Shown: in pieces, positions 1-10,675 of the stretch | Layout of the letters: every line of letters starts with the position of its first letter | How positions within the stretch are numbered: the stretch's first letter is position 1 | From: Acanthosepion pharaonis | Lineage: Eukaryota > Mollusca > Cephalopoda > Sepiida > Sepiidae | Assembly (NCBI GenBank): GCA_903632075.3 | Contig: CAHIKZ030004282.1 | Span: 740,001-804,000 of the forward strand | DNA length: 64,000 nucleotides | Reading direction: 5' to 3' | Notes under the pieces: generated by a model | What the model was told of the DNA's origin: nothing | Databases searched by the model: none | What the model saw: only the letters and a program-made list of their open reading frames with translations | Made by a program: the position numbers and the translations under genes

Positions 1-1070
1 TCATAGACTCTATTTTTAACATTTAACCACAGTTTTCTACCCGGTCAGTATTCCTCAATTGACTTAATTCTGTCTCCATTACTTGATTCATTGTTTATTC
101 ATGTTCTTTTAATCTAAACACATAATTTTTGTAGACGATATAAATAAATTTTGTATCAATTTTAAGTTTGTCGTTTGTTGTCCTCTTATTGACCTGTCAG
201 ATTCGCGTCTTTTCTTTTTAAAATGTTAGTGGGCCTCTTGTGACTCATACTTATTTGAGCGTACAGGCCATATTATATCGCGCCAGGGATGATTTACTAC
301 AAGACCTAAAAGACCAAACGCCAAAAAAAAAAAAAAAAAAGAAAAGAAAAAACAATTCCAATTTATCATAGACGTTAATAAAATTGTTCTTGATATCTAA
401 AAATTTATATATCGTTTTCCCATACAGTCGATATTGAAAAGTATCAAACACTAAAGAAATAAAAAAAAAACTTAAACTTTTACAAATAAAATTAAAAATC
501 AACTTCTCTGTTCTTACTCTGAGATTCGTGAAGATTACATCTGTTCTTTGGTAGGCTTGATTGTATTCTCCGTGAAACTCAAAGTTAGGACATAAGTGGA
601 TTTTTAATTTTAGTGGTCTATCTGCTGACAGTGAGCACCATAATTATAAAGATTACTTGCCTTAAAAGCGTTATCTTCCAGAAATGCCATGTTTGACGCT
701 TTTCTTTTTGCAAAGAAAATATTTTTCTTACTGTTTTTAATATGGTTGCAACCAAATTCGCGAGCAAATCACATTGTTTGATGTTCTGAGCCGAGGTATT
801 TTCGGCTCTAGAAGCCATTACGATTGGAGAGTTCGTAATTATTTACTAAGTCTCGTCGAAAGCAGACAAAAAAAGCAGAATAATAAACAGAGGCCAGGCT
901 TTCGGGTAGAAAAAGATTGGCCGCCAAGAAAGTTGGCTTTGGAAATGGTTCGTGTAGGTTAAGCTCGAATACCAATCGTTTGCACCGATGGAAAATATGC
1001 AGAAGACATCTGCTAACTATTCTTCTTGATGCTGGACAAAACCACCTTTAGCGCAGCCGATTCTATGTGC
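1..1070. other. No recognisable feature
   Basis: AT-rich DNA with an A-run near 325-342. I see no coding frame, tRNA fold or clear repeat boundary here. Confidence 0.5.
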
Positions 1071-1072
1071 CG

Positions 1073-1680
1073 TGTCCCTTCAGGACGTGGGCGATCATGA
1101 CTCTCCACGATATCCTGTTCTTTTTAGCTCTTAATAAAATTTGTCTTTTTGTTATCAGGCTTTAAATTTTCTCCGCCATCCATTTACACAAGCTCGTTCT
1201 TTTTGTATGAGCTGTGTCCCTTCACGACGTAAGCGATCATGGCACTCCACAATTTCCTGGCTTTTGTAGCTCTTAGTAAATTTTGTCTTTTCGCTAATCT
1301 CTGTCATGGCAACCGTTTGAACAAGCTTTTTTTTATTTTTCTGTGTGCCATATCGCTTCAGGACTTCGGTGATAATGGCCCTCCACAATTACCTGTCTTT
1401 TGTAGCTCTTAGTAAATTTTGTCTTTTCACTATCTCTTCTAATCATTGTCATGGCAACCGTTTAAACAAACTTGTTTTTTTTTCTTTCTCTGTGTGTCGT
1501 ACCCCTTCAAGACTTCGGCGATAATGGCCCTTCACAATTTCCTCTCTTTTGTAGCTCTTAGTAAATTTTTCCTTTTCGCTATCTCTTCTAATCTCTGTCA
1601 TGGCAACCGTTTACACAAATTCGCTTTTTATTTTTCTGTGTGTCTTACCCCTTCAGGACTTCGGTTATCTGCCATTTAAT
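1073..1680 (-). repeat. Tandem array of an RTE-like LINE C-terminal segment
   Basis: About 4.3 units of roughly 137-151 bp, with unit starts near 1073, 1211, 1349, 1500 and 1647. On the minus strand each unit reads as the C-terminal end of an endonuclease/reverse-transcriptase polyprotein, with peptides such as KSYKSQEIVECHDRLR and WRAIITEVLKRYGT. Related single copies lie at 10.15-10.3 kb and 26.64-26.7 kb. The units are degenerate and frame-broken, so this is a satellite grown from LINE coding DNA and not a gene. The RTE-like label is from memory of the motif, not a search. Confidence 0.6.
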
Positions 1681-1704
1681 TATATATTCTAGGGTTGAAC
1701 CAAA

Positions 1705-1800
1705 TAGAGAAATGGCCAAAATAAAAACTTTACTAAGAACTGAAAGGGACAAGAAATTGCGAAGAGTCATGACTACCCCTGTCAGGAAGAGATATGGCAA
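1705..1800 (+). pseudogene. Same LINE C-terminal segment, opposite orientation
   Basis: The plus strand reads LLRTERDKKLRRVMTTPVRK followed by RYGK and a stop. This corresponds to the peptide found on the minus strand at 1073-1680. The fragment is about 95 bp and faces the neighbouring array, so the array has an inverted edge copy. It has no coding function. Confidence 0.5.
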
Positions 1801-2350
1801 ATAGAAGAAGAATAATTGCCCCTTGACCCCCCACCCCCAAACTAGAAACCGATTAACATCAACTGTGGAATCCGATGCTTTTAAATGCAATTTTGAGGCG
1901 AAAACGAACGCTCACATTGATCATCTAAAGATATAAGTAGAAACATTATATAAACAAAAAAAAACTCCCGAATGATAAGAAACAATACATCCGAATAGAT
2001 GAATTCAGAATACACAACACAACAAAGCTAAACACGTCATCTAGTCATTGTCGCTAGGCAGAAATCAAGTTTAGAATTCTGTCGGAACAATTTATATTGT
2101 TTTACATAAACTCGTGGAATGGACGCACATGTGCGCCAGAGACAAGACACAATCTGCCGCAAGACGCATATGTGCCTCCTATGTAAATGAACGTATAGGT
2201 TTTAAACTGTAATCCAATGAAACTATATAAAGTTTTTAAACAGCCCTTAACTAAAAACGGATTTTTTCCTTGCTAGCGTGTTACATTCACAAGAAATGAT
2301 TCCCTATTTAAAACATTTTAAATTGTGGTTTAAAGATACGTAAACTTTTT
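1800..2350. other. No recognisable feature
   Basis: AT-rich sequence without a supported gene, RNA fold or repeat boundary. Confidence 0.4.
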
Positions 2351-2359
2351 TCGTTTGTT

Positions 2360-2660
2360 CTGGTGGAATGGATATCGGATCGAAGTTCGAATTCCAGTCG
2401 TGTTTGTTAGTTTCACTTACGCACAAATACCCTTTGGAAAGGTATGAACCCATCTCTTCTCCCCCCTCCCCAGCAATGGATTAAATAACAGGACAGATTG
2501 GATTCTTTAGCCTTAGTTAGCAACCGGTCTATCGCGGAAAGAAATGGCAACCTACTACAGGAGAAAATCTGCCACGTTAGTCATGTATCGAAATATACAT
2601 GATCAGCCAAGCATGTATCACGTATGGCACATAACTGACTGAAGCATATTTCGAGTTGAA
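2360..2660 (+). mobile_element. tRNA-derived SINE, family 1
   Basis: A B-box-like GTTCGAATTCC near 2385 is followed by a body with CACTTACGCACAAATACCC and TCCCCAGCAATGGATTA, and then a segment containing GTCATGTATCG and an inverted partner. The same order of blocks occurs on the minus strand at 27.65-27.95 kb (complete head) and partly at 11.5 and 29.5 kb. It is presumably a Pol III SINE that depends on a LINE for movement. The A-box side of this copy is degraded. Confidence 0.6.
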
Positions 2661-2753
2661 AAGACACTAATAAACTCTGATAAAAAGATTCTATACTGTT
2701 AAATTAGCAAGTGAAATTTCTTTATTTCGGTCATCTGTATTAAGAGTTAAATA

Positions 2754-2999
2754 CACCATTGCGCCAATTAATTGAAACAAAACGAATAATTCTGTTATTA
2801 TATACTTATTTTTAGTATTTTTCCAATTAAAAATGACCCAGTACACATGGTAGTACTTCGTATGTCCATTCCACGAAGTCGTTCCTTGCAGATTGACCGC
2901 AGACTCACGACTGGATTTAAATCCAGTGGGTCTAAAACTGACCGTATGGCGAAAGGAAGGTGGCTAAAGCGGTGGTTTCAATTAATTAGCACAAGGGTG
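2754..2999. mobile_element. MITE with ~24-bp inverted ends and TA duplication
   Basis: The left end CACCATTGCGCCAATTAATT and the right end AATTAATTAGCACAAGGGTG are imperfect inverted repeats, flanked by TA at 2752-2753 and 3000-3001. A TA duplication and about 246 bp with no coding capacity fit a non-autonomous Tc1/mariner-superfamily element. A partial copy of its right half lies at about 3120-3200. Confidence 0.6.
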
Positions 3000-3870
3000 T
3001 ACAGATTTGTGAAATATTTCACGTTTTAAGTGTTTTAAGGAATTTTCCTTGAGAAATGGAAGGTAATTTTTGCCTTTCATCTGAGGAAAAAATAGAAATC
3101 GATTACACTCTGTCACTCCATTGGGTTTAAAAATGACCGTACGGTGAAAGAAAGAAAAATAAACAGGTTGTTTCAATTATTTTGCACATGGATGTAAGTG
3201 TTGTGTTATTTAATTTTATACGAGAAAACATTTAACAAAATTTTAGAAATTTTGGAATATATTTTCGAAGCACATACTTCCTTGTTTCTGGAAGACCACT
3301 GAAAGATGAACAGGTTCCAATTAACTAGAAAGCTTAGAACCACAAAGAACTGGCCCATGGAAGATAATGGCAAAAATCCAAGTTCTTGAACAAATTGGAT
3401 TGATCTTAAATTCATACTGAACGACGAGAAATGCTGCACAGACTTACCGCCTCGATTTTTCTGATGTCGTCTGCGAAATTGATTATCGTGCTCCCATGAA
3501 TTTTACCGTTATGTGATGACGATGCCTAGTTCCTTCAAACGCAAGATCAAAAATAAAGCCATCCTTTTGTAGATCACGAGTACGTAACACATTGTTAGTG
3601 TTGACCGTATGGCCTGGACATTTAATCTTCATTGATTATTGATGACGCTGGAAATTATCCAAAATAAAAGAATACAGTAAAGTGGACAATCCCTTAAATT
3701 ATGGACAAACTAAACTGAAACGTTCACAGAACTCCAAATCGACTGACTCTCCGTTACTATATTTATTTAATTACATGTTTATCTTGATACTAGTGCACCC
3801 GAGCCTGAAAAATGATGTCAAAGAGGAATATATTATAATATGTATTATATTTGTCTATATTTATGAGATG
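3000..3870. repeat. Partial MITE copy, otherwise unannotated
   Basis: About 3110-3205 repeats the interior and right end of the 2754-2999 element (AAAATGACCGTACGGTGAAA, then TTTCAATTATTTTGCACA). Nothing else is supported. Confidence 0.4.
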
Positions 3871-3875
3871 AGGTA

Positions 3876-4228
3876 TTATGTACACTATTTACATTATTCG
3901 GACTATTGTACTCATCTTTGTCCTCAAAATCATATGGCACAGTGGATAAAGACGTTAGTTAGATCCAGTGACAGGTGTGTGAGTTTAATACCTGGTTAAG
4001 GCGGTGGAGAACTTTCAGAGGGGAATTAACAGGAGATAACTGATAACTGACATCCATTAGGCATGGCACGTGGAACTAGAACAGTCTACCCCAGTGAGCG
4101 AAATAAAGGGTTCAGTTCGACATCCCAACCACCTGAAGAAGGCCGGAACGTACAACGGACGAAACGTTGTAATAAATATCGCGACAAAGATGAGACAATA
4201 GTCCGAATAATGTAAATAATGTATAATT
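3876..4228 (+). mobile_element. Composite repeat: tRNA-like region plus hammerhead-like tail, with inverted ends
   Basis: The ends at 3876-3923 and 4183-4228 are inverted repeats of about 43 bp sharing ATTATTCGGACTATTGT. Inside, in order, are a tRNA-like stretch (GGCACAGTGGATAAAGACG as an A-box-like block, then GAGTTTAATACCTGG as a B-box-like block, 3935-3995), a unique body ending ATAAAGGGTTCAGTTCGAC, and a hammerhead-like motif at 4129-4175. Minus-strand relatives lie at 27.0-27.6 and 30.19-30.47 kb with the same block order. A Pol III-driven, SINE-like element with a ribozyme-like tail is the simplest reading. Smalpha of Schistosoma is a known precedent for that architecture. Confidence 0.55.
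4129..4175 (+). ncRNA. Hammerhead-like motif (degenerate)
   Basis: Core CUGAAGA at 4133-4139, a stem II GGCCG/CGGAC with one mismatch, GAAA at 4161-4164, then CGUUGUAAU with almost no stem III. An extra A lies between the core and stem II, and stem I is weak (CAC/GUA). It is probably not active in this copy. Confidence 0.35.
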
Positions 4229-4288
4229 GTAAATAATTTTTTGTTTAATCCAAGTACAGTTCTTTTCTGTGTAACAATTGAGGAGAAT

Positions 4289-4575
4289 AACGATGACCCA
4301 CCCGTCCAAATTCAAGTTATATTTGTTTTTGAAAAGAAAAAAAAATAACTGTAGTTAAATAAAAATTATGAGAGAGAGACATTAATTACGAGCAACATTA
4401 GTCCTGTTGAATATTTGTTTTACGAATTTAAATGTATTTTATTTCCTTTTTAGGGCCAGTTAGGAAGAAATAAATAAATAATATTCATCCATGTATGTGA
4501 GAAACAGTTGTTATATGTTTCTTTTTTCTTTTCAAAAACAAATATAATTGGAATTTGGGCGGGTGGGTCATCGTT
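4289..4575. mobile_element. Foldback element with ~57-bp inverted ends
   Basis: The left arm (4289-4346) starts AACGATGACCCACCCGTCCA and the right arm (4517-4575) is its near-perfect reverse complement. The ~170-bp interior has no coding frame. This is a MITE-type element; superfamily not determined. Confidence 0.6.
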
Positions 4576-4689
4576 TGTGTAAAAGTGTCAGTACCTGTGT
4601 GCGTGCCCTTTTGTTGTAACGGTGGATACAAAAGATAGAATCTAGTTCTTACTGCGAACTGTACATATGTTATATTATATATGTATTAT

Positions 4690-4745
4690 ATTACACACAC
4701 ACACACGCACACACACACATATATATATATATGTGTGTGTGTAAT
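4690..4745. repeat. (CA)n(TA)n(TG)n microsatellite
   Basis: Alternating CA, then TA, then TG dinucleotides form a self-complementary tract. Confidence 0.9.
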
Positions 4746-5560
4746 ACAAAATTCTAATTGGTAGGGATTATTCTAAAGAGGGCATTTTGTCCATATTAGT
4801 GCTTAATATATGATACAGAGCTGAATATAATAATAATTGGGAAAAACCTTAAAAATCCATCGTCAGTAATAAATTTATTTCGATGAATATAAGTATATTC
4901 ATTTCATCACACCAACTACATTTTATGAAAATATATATATTGCTTTTTGAATATCTTTATATACAAGAATCCAGTTTTTCTGCGTTTGCGGCAACTATAA
5001 ACAAATCAGAAGGCCAAAGGTTTCAAATTTGGCTTCAGGAATAAATATTTATGCATGGCCAGTTGTATGTTGTATGCTCAAGAGTAAGAAATTCCTTCTT
5101 CGCTGTTAAAAAGCAAAAAAAGAAAATTTATTTAAAAATATTTTTTACCTCATTTTTTTAACTTAATTTAATTTTATTGGCAAGTAGTTGGTCACCAAAT
5201 TTGGGTCAAAAAACTGTGAAAGTGTAAAAATAGCTTTTAATACCAAAAATGCATTTTTGAAAAGAATATTACGAACAATAAAAATCTTGGCATTAAATAA
5301 CCCACTGAGGTTGATATGCCGTAAGTTCAGCAGAAATGGATGACCCGTTACAGTAATGAGTACCAGAAATCGATATTTTTGTTGTTTTTCTTTTTAATTT
5401 TTGTTTATTTACAGAAATCAGGGACTGATTTCTTAGTTTCTTAGTGTCGTTGTTGTTTTTTTTAATGCTTTTTAAAACTAATTTGTATTGGTTGTTCGAA
5501 AAATAATGCATGATTTTAGTATTAGGTTTTATTCTTGCATTTCTTTAGTGTCTTTTCCTC
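4746..5560. other. AT-rich, mostly unannotated
   Basis: The only recurrent block is GACC-type CCACTGAGGTTGATATGCC at about 5290-5325, shared with about 11225-11260. No gene is seen. Confidence 0.4.
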
Positions 5561-6330
5561 ACTCCTCTTCACTAAAGTCTTCTTATTCTCTTTAACTCCA
5601 TGCGAACGAGTCCCACTTCGTCGTAGTGGGATTATCGCCTTGCTTGGGGTGAAATGATTTAAAAAATCATTAAACAGCGTTTAAATAAGTCAAACCAGGA
5701 GCAGTGAACATATATACATTTCTGCCATCAAGTCACAATGTTTTTTTATGCGTTTACGAAAAAACTCAAAAAGTTTGTACGCTAATAAAAGAAATCTTAT
5801 TTAGTACACATTCCGGGACTGCTTACCACATTTCCAGTGAGTCCAAGTACACACTGCCTGGGCCAGGGATTGAAACCAAAATTAATATATCACCAAAGCA
5901 AAGTTTTAATCCACTGTAGCTATTTTAGTTTTACTTACCGATTCTAACATTGAAGATAAAATAAAATAATCAATACTTAAAGGTAAAACGGAATTCTTGC
6001 GCGAAAAGTATTGCTTTCCTATTGGGCTTTTAGGAAAATAATATCCTATTTTTGAATCAACATTTATTCCTATATTTAAAATGTGTTTAAATCAGCCAAA
6101 ATAGGAACTCTGAAAATGTATATATTTCTGCCGTTTAGTTACAATGTTATTTATGCCTTGACGATAAAACTCTAAAGGTTCGGACACCAAGAAATCTTTG
6201 AATGTAGCTTCTGCATTTTCTTTGCAACGGAATGTCTTGACAGAAGATGACCACTGACATTGTGTTCAAAGTTTCAACATAATTTCAGGTTGTTCGGAAA
6301 ATGATATTCGATTTTAGAATCAATATTTAT
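5560..6330 (+). repeat. LINE-tail repeat, tandemly recurring
   Basis: CTTGCTTGGGGTGAAATGAT (5640-5660) is the 3' end signature of the LINEs at 16.6, 38.3, 50.9 and 61.2 kb. The downstream block (ACAGCGTTTAAAT..., ATTTCTGCC...) recurs near 6070-6210, 7040-7200 and 7440-7560. These are stacked fragments of one repeat without coding potential. Confidence 0.5.
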
Positions 6331-7020
6331 TTCTGGACAAGCAGTAGAGCCTGGCGTTGCCCGGGGATGTAATAGTAAGAGATAGATCAAGTATCGACCA
6401 TCATAAAAACTGAAAAATAAAATTGACAAAGATTATTGTTTAAGGTTAACGGACACGCATGTCTCCATTAGTTTTTTTTTTTTTTTACGAATTGGTCAAA
6501 CCCAAATTCAAACAAAAACATTGTTTTCAATCGTTATGAGTCTACCAATTGAATAGAATTTTTAAATTTTATTATAAACAATTGTCTTGTAAATGGAATT
6601 TTTAAAGCATTCTGAATGTAAAAATAAAGAAAAAAGTGTGCAAGACAATAGGAAAACAAATAAGAAAACTGCCAAAAAAAGTGATGTTTTGTTGAAATCG
6701 GTTGAAAAATGTAGGAAATCTGATCCCATATATAAACGAACACACACACACACACAACCTGGGTTTTTATAATAAGTATAACTCGATATGAGTTGTCCCC
6801 CTTTCATTCTCGAAACAGCAATGCCTCTTAATCGTGTTTTCAAATTGATTTCATGCAAAAACAATTGTGTTTTTCCAATTTTTGGCACTGTCAGAACCAC
6901 CGCAAGGTAATTGTACGTAGTCCTGTGAAGTTTTGTTGAAATCGGTTGAAAAATGTAGGAAATCTGATCCAATATATAAACAAACAGACACACACACAAC
7001 CTGGGTTTTATAATAAGTAT
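6330..7020 (-). mobile_element. Helitron-like non-autonomous element
   Basis: Read on the minus strand, the element runs from AAAACCCAGGTTGTGTGTGT to a hairpin-type terminus CCCCGGGCAACGCCAGGCTC followed by TACTG. The same ends and interior (CGGATTTCCTACATTTTTCA etc.) form the plus-strand element at 23.24-24.23 kb. A terminal GGGCAACGCC hairpin near the 3' end is typical of Helitrons. No Rep or helicase coding is present, and the exact 3' CTRR end is not clear in this copy. Confidence 0.45.
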
Positions 7021-7630
7021 GATTAATATAATTAAACAGTGTTTAAGTAAGTTAAAATAAGAACCCCGAACATCTATACACTTCTGCCGTTGTGTTACAA
7101 GGTTATTTATGCCTTGCCGATTAAACTCTAAAGGTTCGGACACCAAGAAATCTTTGAATGCAGTTTCTGCATTTACTTTGCAACGGAATGTCTTGACAGA
7201 CATTGTGTTTAAATTTTCTTGACTGACATTGTGCTTAAATTTTCAACATAATTCCAGGTTGTTCGGAAAATAATGTCCGATCTTAGAATCAATGTTTATT
7301 CCTGATTTTAGTATCGATTTTTATTCTTGAATTCCTTTATTATCCTTTCCTCATTTCTGTTCACTAAAATCTTCTTATTCTCTTTCACTTCATGTAACCA
7401 ACCACCATTTCCTCGTAGTGGAATTTTCACCTTGTTTTGTGTGAAATGATTAAAAAAATAATAATTAAACAGCGTTTAAATCAGTCAAATCAGGAAAACT
7501 GAACATTTATACATCCAGTTCTAATGTTATTTACACCTTTACGATAAAAAAAGTAAAGGTGAGGGAATAGAACTTTACTTTTTAAATAAGTTTTAACTTA
7601 ATATAAGTTCCATTGACCCCTATTAAAACA
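7021..7630 (+). repeat. Further copies of the 5.6-kb LINE-tail repeat
   Basis: Two blocks (7040-7200 and 7330-7560) repeat the sequence seen at 5560-6210. The TTGTTTTGTGTGAAATGATT at 7433 is a degraded LINE tail. Confidence 0.45.
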
Positions 7631-7639
7631 ATATGTGAT

Positions 7640-8660
7640 AGGTTAAGACAGCTTCGTGGAAAAAGCGATTCATCTTTCTTACAATTGGAACCTCGTGTTA
7701 AAATCTTACTAAACTCGAATCAGTCGTCATTTACTGAAATGTGGCTGACTTTAACAGAATACGTCTTCATTTCAAAGACCACTGCACTGTCGTTGTTTAG
7801 TTTTAGGGATGGGTGATTCTGATATGCCAGTGACCGACCCCTCTCCAACAACAGAGAATGGCAACTGTGCTTTTCAAATAAAATAAGACAAAGGAAAAGG
7901 GGGAAAAAATCACACATATCTATTTTCCTGTTCTCTTTTATTTAGCAAATAAAAGTCTCAGTAGTTGCCAGAAAGTCAATGCTTCATTAAACATTCTATA
8001 TACGCTTAACTTTTTTTTTTATATATAATTTACTAATTAACCTAAATGGTCTGAAAATTAAATTTAAAAATAATATATGAATAAATAAATAAAAACAAAA
8101 TAGAATGCATCAAGACAGCATCGTGGAAAAGGCTTTTCTTACTATTAGGGTGGTGCAAAAATAATGACGTAATAATGTCGTTCTTTGACATGTGAGTTGT
8201 CAATACCCACAATGCCCTTGTGATGATTTTAACGTCAAAAAACGACATTCTTACGTCTTTTTTTTTTTTTTTTTTTGCACCAACCTAATAGTTTGTGAGA
8301 ACTTTTCCTTCGAAGTTATTCGAAGGTTCGATTCCCTGACTATTAGGCGGATAAAGCCTAAACCTAAAAACACGTCTACCTCCAGCACCCTTAATGAAGA
8401 GACAATCAACCGAGGAAAAAAGATTCATACGTGATGCTCTCAGTGGCTATGTCGCGCCTGCACAGACGTCGAAACAACAGAAATCCTCCTTGGGTCAGAA
8501 ACATTGTACTGGTTTGAGACTTAGCTGCACCAAAATAAGTTCTCTCTTGTATGTGAGGACTAAAAGATCCATTAGGAGAAGGGAGGGAGTGACGAGGTTT
8601 GGGATGCTTTTCTTACTACTTACAATTCGAACCTCGTGTTAAACCTTGCTTAACTCGAAT
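7640..8660. repeat. Dispersed repeat in three pieces, one split by a MITE
   Basis: The block AGACAGCTTCGTGGAAAA (7647) recurs at 8112, where the downstream part is interrupted by the 8145-8288 MITE. The block CAATTGGAACCTCGTGTTAA (7681) recurs near 8625. Frames here are short and show no recognisable domain. Confidence 0.4.
8145..8288. mobile_element. Palindromic MITE with mariner-type ends
   Basis: A 144-bp element, TTAGGGTGGTGCAAAAATAA at the left and GCACCAACCTAA at the right, flanked by TA at 8143-8144 and 8289-8290. Internal palindromes (AATGTCGTT with AACGACATT) make one long hairpin. The TTAGG-TTGGTGCAAAA end resembles that of mariner-derived MITEs in vertebrates. An interior fragment (GAGTTGTCAATACCCACAAT) is repeated at 11950. 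Confidence 0.65.
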
Positions 8661-8684
8661 TGGATCACTGAAGTTGATTTCAGC

Positions 8685-9215
8685 AGTAAAAAAAATTGTC
8701 TGATTAAAGAAAGTTGAAATAAAAGTGCTTACTGTATAAACAACTCATATTTTTAAATCATATTGACTTAAAATATTTTTTAAAGTCAGATTTACTTAAA
8801 AATACTTTTAATATGCCAAGAATATTTAAAAATAGTTTTAAATTGAAAATATTTTTCAAATATGCCAAAAATGTTTTTTTTAAATATTTAAAACATTGTC
8901 TAAAGAAAGCTGATATATAAATAATTTCTCTATAAATAACTGGATGAAACAGCAACGCGGGATTTCTTTGCGTATGTCTTCAACATAAAAATATTTTCAT
9001 TAAGAAAATTGTGTTTGAAGGAAGTTAAAATAAAAAATACTTACTGTAAAAATAACTCGTATTTTTAAATCTTATCCACTTTAAATATTTTTTTAAAAAT
9101 CAGTTCAAATTAAAAATGTTTCTTAAATATTTAAAATATTATCCATTTAAAGAAAGCTGTAATATAAATAATTACTCTACAAATAACTAGACGAAACAGC
9201 AAAGCGGGATTTGAA
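8685..9215. repeat. Direct duplication, ~300 bp
   Basis: 8685-8965 and 8998-9215 share AACTCATATTTTTAAAT / AACTCGTATTTTTAAAT, AAAGAAAGCTG and CGAAACAGCAAAGCGGGATT-type blocks. It is degenerate and AT-rich; no coding frame. Confidence 0.55.
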
Positions 9216-9352
9216 GTGACAGAATTAATTTCAACTCGGAACTAATTTCAACTTGATTTAAAAATCCTAACTCTAATCCTAACCCTTCGTTCCGAGTTGA
9301 AATTAGTTCCGAGTTGAAATTAGTTCCGAGTTTAAATTAATTCAGCACCCCA
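9213..9352. mobile_element. Palindromic MITE with telomere-like loop
   Basis: GAATTAATTTCAACTCGGAA is answered by inverted copies (CCGAGTTGAAATTAGTTCCG and following). The loop contains CCTAACTCTAATCCTAACCC, a degenerate telomere-like string common inside such hairpin MITEs. Confidence 0.55.
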
Positions 9353-9429
9353 GGATTTATTTGTGTCTGAAATACTTAAGAGTAGAATCCATTTTTGTTG
9401 CGAGAAAAATGCTTGAGAATTTTTTTAAA

Positions 9430-9700
9430 ATCCTTATAAAAAAAATGAAAAAATAGTTCAAATTAAAATTTTAACAGATTAAAATTTAAAATTTAATTAA
9501 AAAGTTAAAAATCAATAAATTGTTTAGGGGAATTAAAAAAAAAATCCTTAAAACAATGAATAAATAGTTAAAATTAAAAATTTAAAACTAAAATTAAAAA
9601 TCAAAAAATAAAATTAAAAATTAAAAAAATAAAATTAAAAATTAAAATTTTTACAAATTAATCTTTAAAATTTAATTTAGAAATTAAAAATGAATAGATC
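9430..9700. repeat. AAATTAAA low-complexity tract
   Basis: Irregular A/T-only blocks of AAATTAAA type. No feature beyond composition. Confidence 0.7.
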
Positions 9701-9719
9701 CTTAAACAATTCGCTAGCT

Positions 9720-10150
9720 GAATTTTCGGACAAAGCTGACATCAGAGTTTAAGATTTCTAAAACTGGAATAATACAGATGCAAAAAGTATATTGTAAAGC
9801 CATACATGTTCCGTTTTGTTTTAGATAAGGAATTATTATTTGATTTCTATTCTCATTTTGCAAGTATAACATGATCCTGTCGAGTCTGTTTAACAAGGTA
9901 TATAATAAATAATATATATTATAATATATATCATAATATATAATATTTATACAGCCTCGTAAATAACAGCATTCGGGCAAAAAATGATATTAACGACAAA
10001 ATAAAAAGAAAACTGTCTTAACATAATCTCCAGCCATTAAATACCCCATTAAACTTTACAATTGAACTTTGTCCAAAAGTAACTATCAGTGAACAAGCTT
10101 CAGATATGAGACTAAAATATAGGTAAGCCTTTGCCATTGATTCGACATCA
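9720..10150. other. No recognisable feature
   Basis: AT-rich, with an imperfect ATATATTATAAT palindrome near 9905-9945. Nothing else is supported. Confidence 0.4.
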
Positions 10151-10675
10151 TAATCTCATCTCTATGTCTAGTGTCTCTTCAAACCGTGGGCGGCCACGGA
10201 TCTCCACAACTTCCAAAAATTTATAGCTCTTAGTAATGTTTGTCTTTTTAGTATTCCTCCAAGTCCCTGTTGTGTCATTCATTTATACAAGCTCATTAGG
10301 TAGGTTATTTGCTGTTTCCGTCTTGCTTTCACTAAGCCCTTTGAGTGTCAAAATTTCTAAGCTTTCTTTCCTCATTATATATTCCAAAAGTGCTAACTAT
10401 CTCTTTCTAATTCGATGCCCTTTGAGTGTCACATTTTCCAAACTTTCTGTACTCATTATATGTTCCAGAAATGATATCTCTTTTTAATTCTATGCCCTTT
10501 GAGTGTCAAATTTTCCAAGCCTTCTTTCCATATTATATGTTCCAGAAATGTCAACTATATCTTTTTAATTCTATTCCCTTTGAGTATCAAATATTCCAAT
10601 CTTTCTTTCCTCATTATATGTTTCCAGAAATGTCAACTATCTCTTTTTAATTCTATGCCCTTTGAGCGTCCTGGG
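10150..10675 (-). repeat. RTE-like LINE end with ~80-bp tandem array
   Basis: 10150-10330 matches the LINE C-terminal segment seen at 1.07 kb. From 10337 a unit of 76-83 bp repeats about four times (starts 10337, 10419, 10495, 10577, 10660), each with CCCTTTGAGTGTCAAATTTT. On the minus strand this unit reads MRKEGLENLTLKGH-like peptides, part of the same LINE polyprotein (compare the plus-strand copy at 33.4 kb). The array arose by tandem amplification of coding DNA. Confidence 0.6.

Noticed and set aside
6562..7203. 213-codon minus-strand frame
   Set aside because: It spans a Helitron-like repeat with (CA)n and includes the same block twice. The peptide has no domain.
7613..7816. Possible coding exon
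   Set aside because: The sequence is a dispersed repeat seen again near 8.1 and 8.6 kb, with no domain or splice evidence.
9260..9285. Interstitial telomere repeat
   Set aside because: Only a few degenerate CCTAA-type units inside a palindromic MITE.
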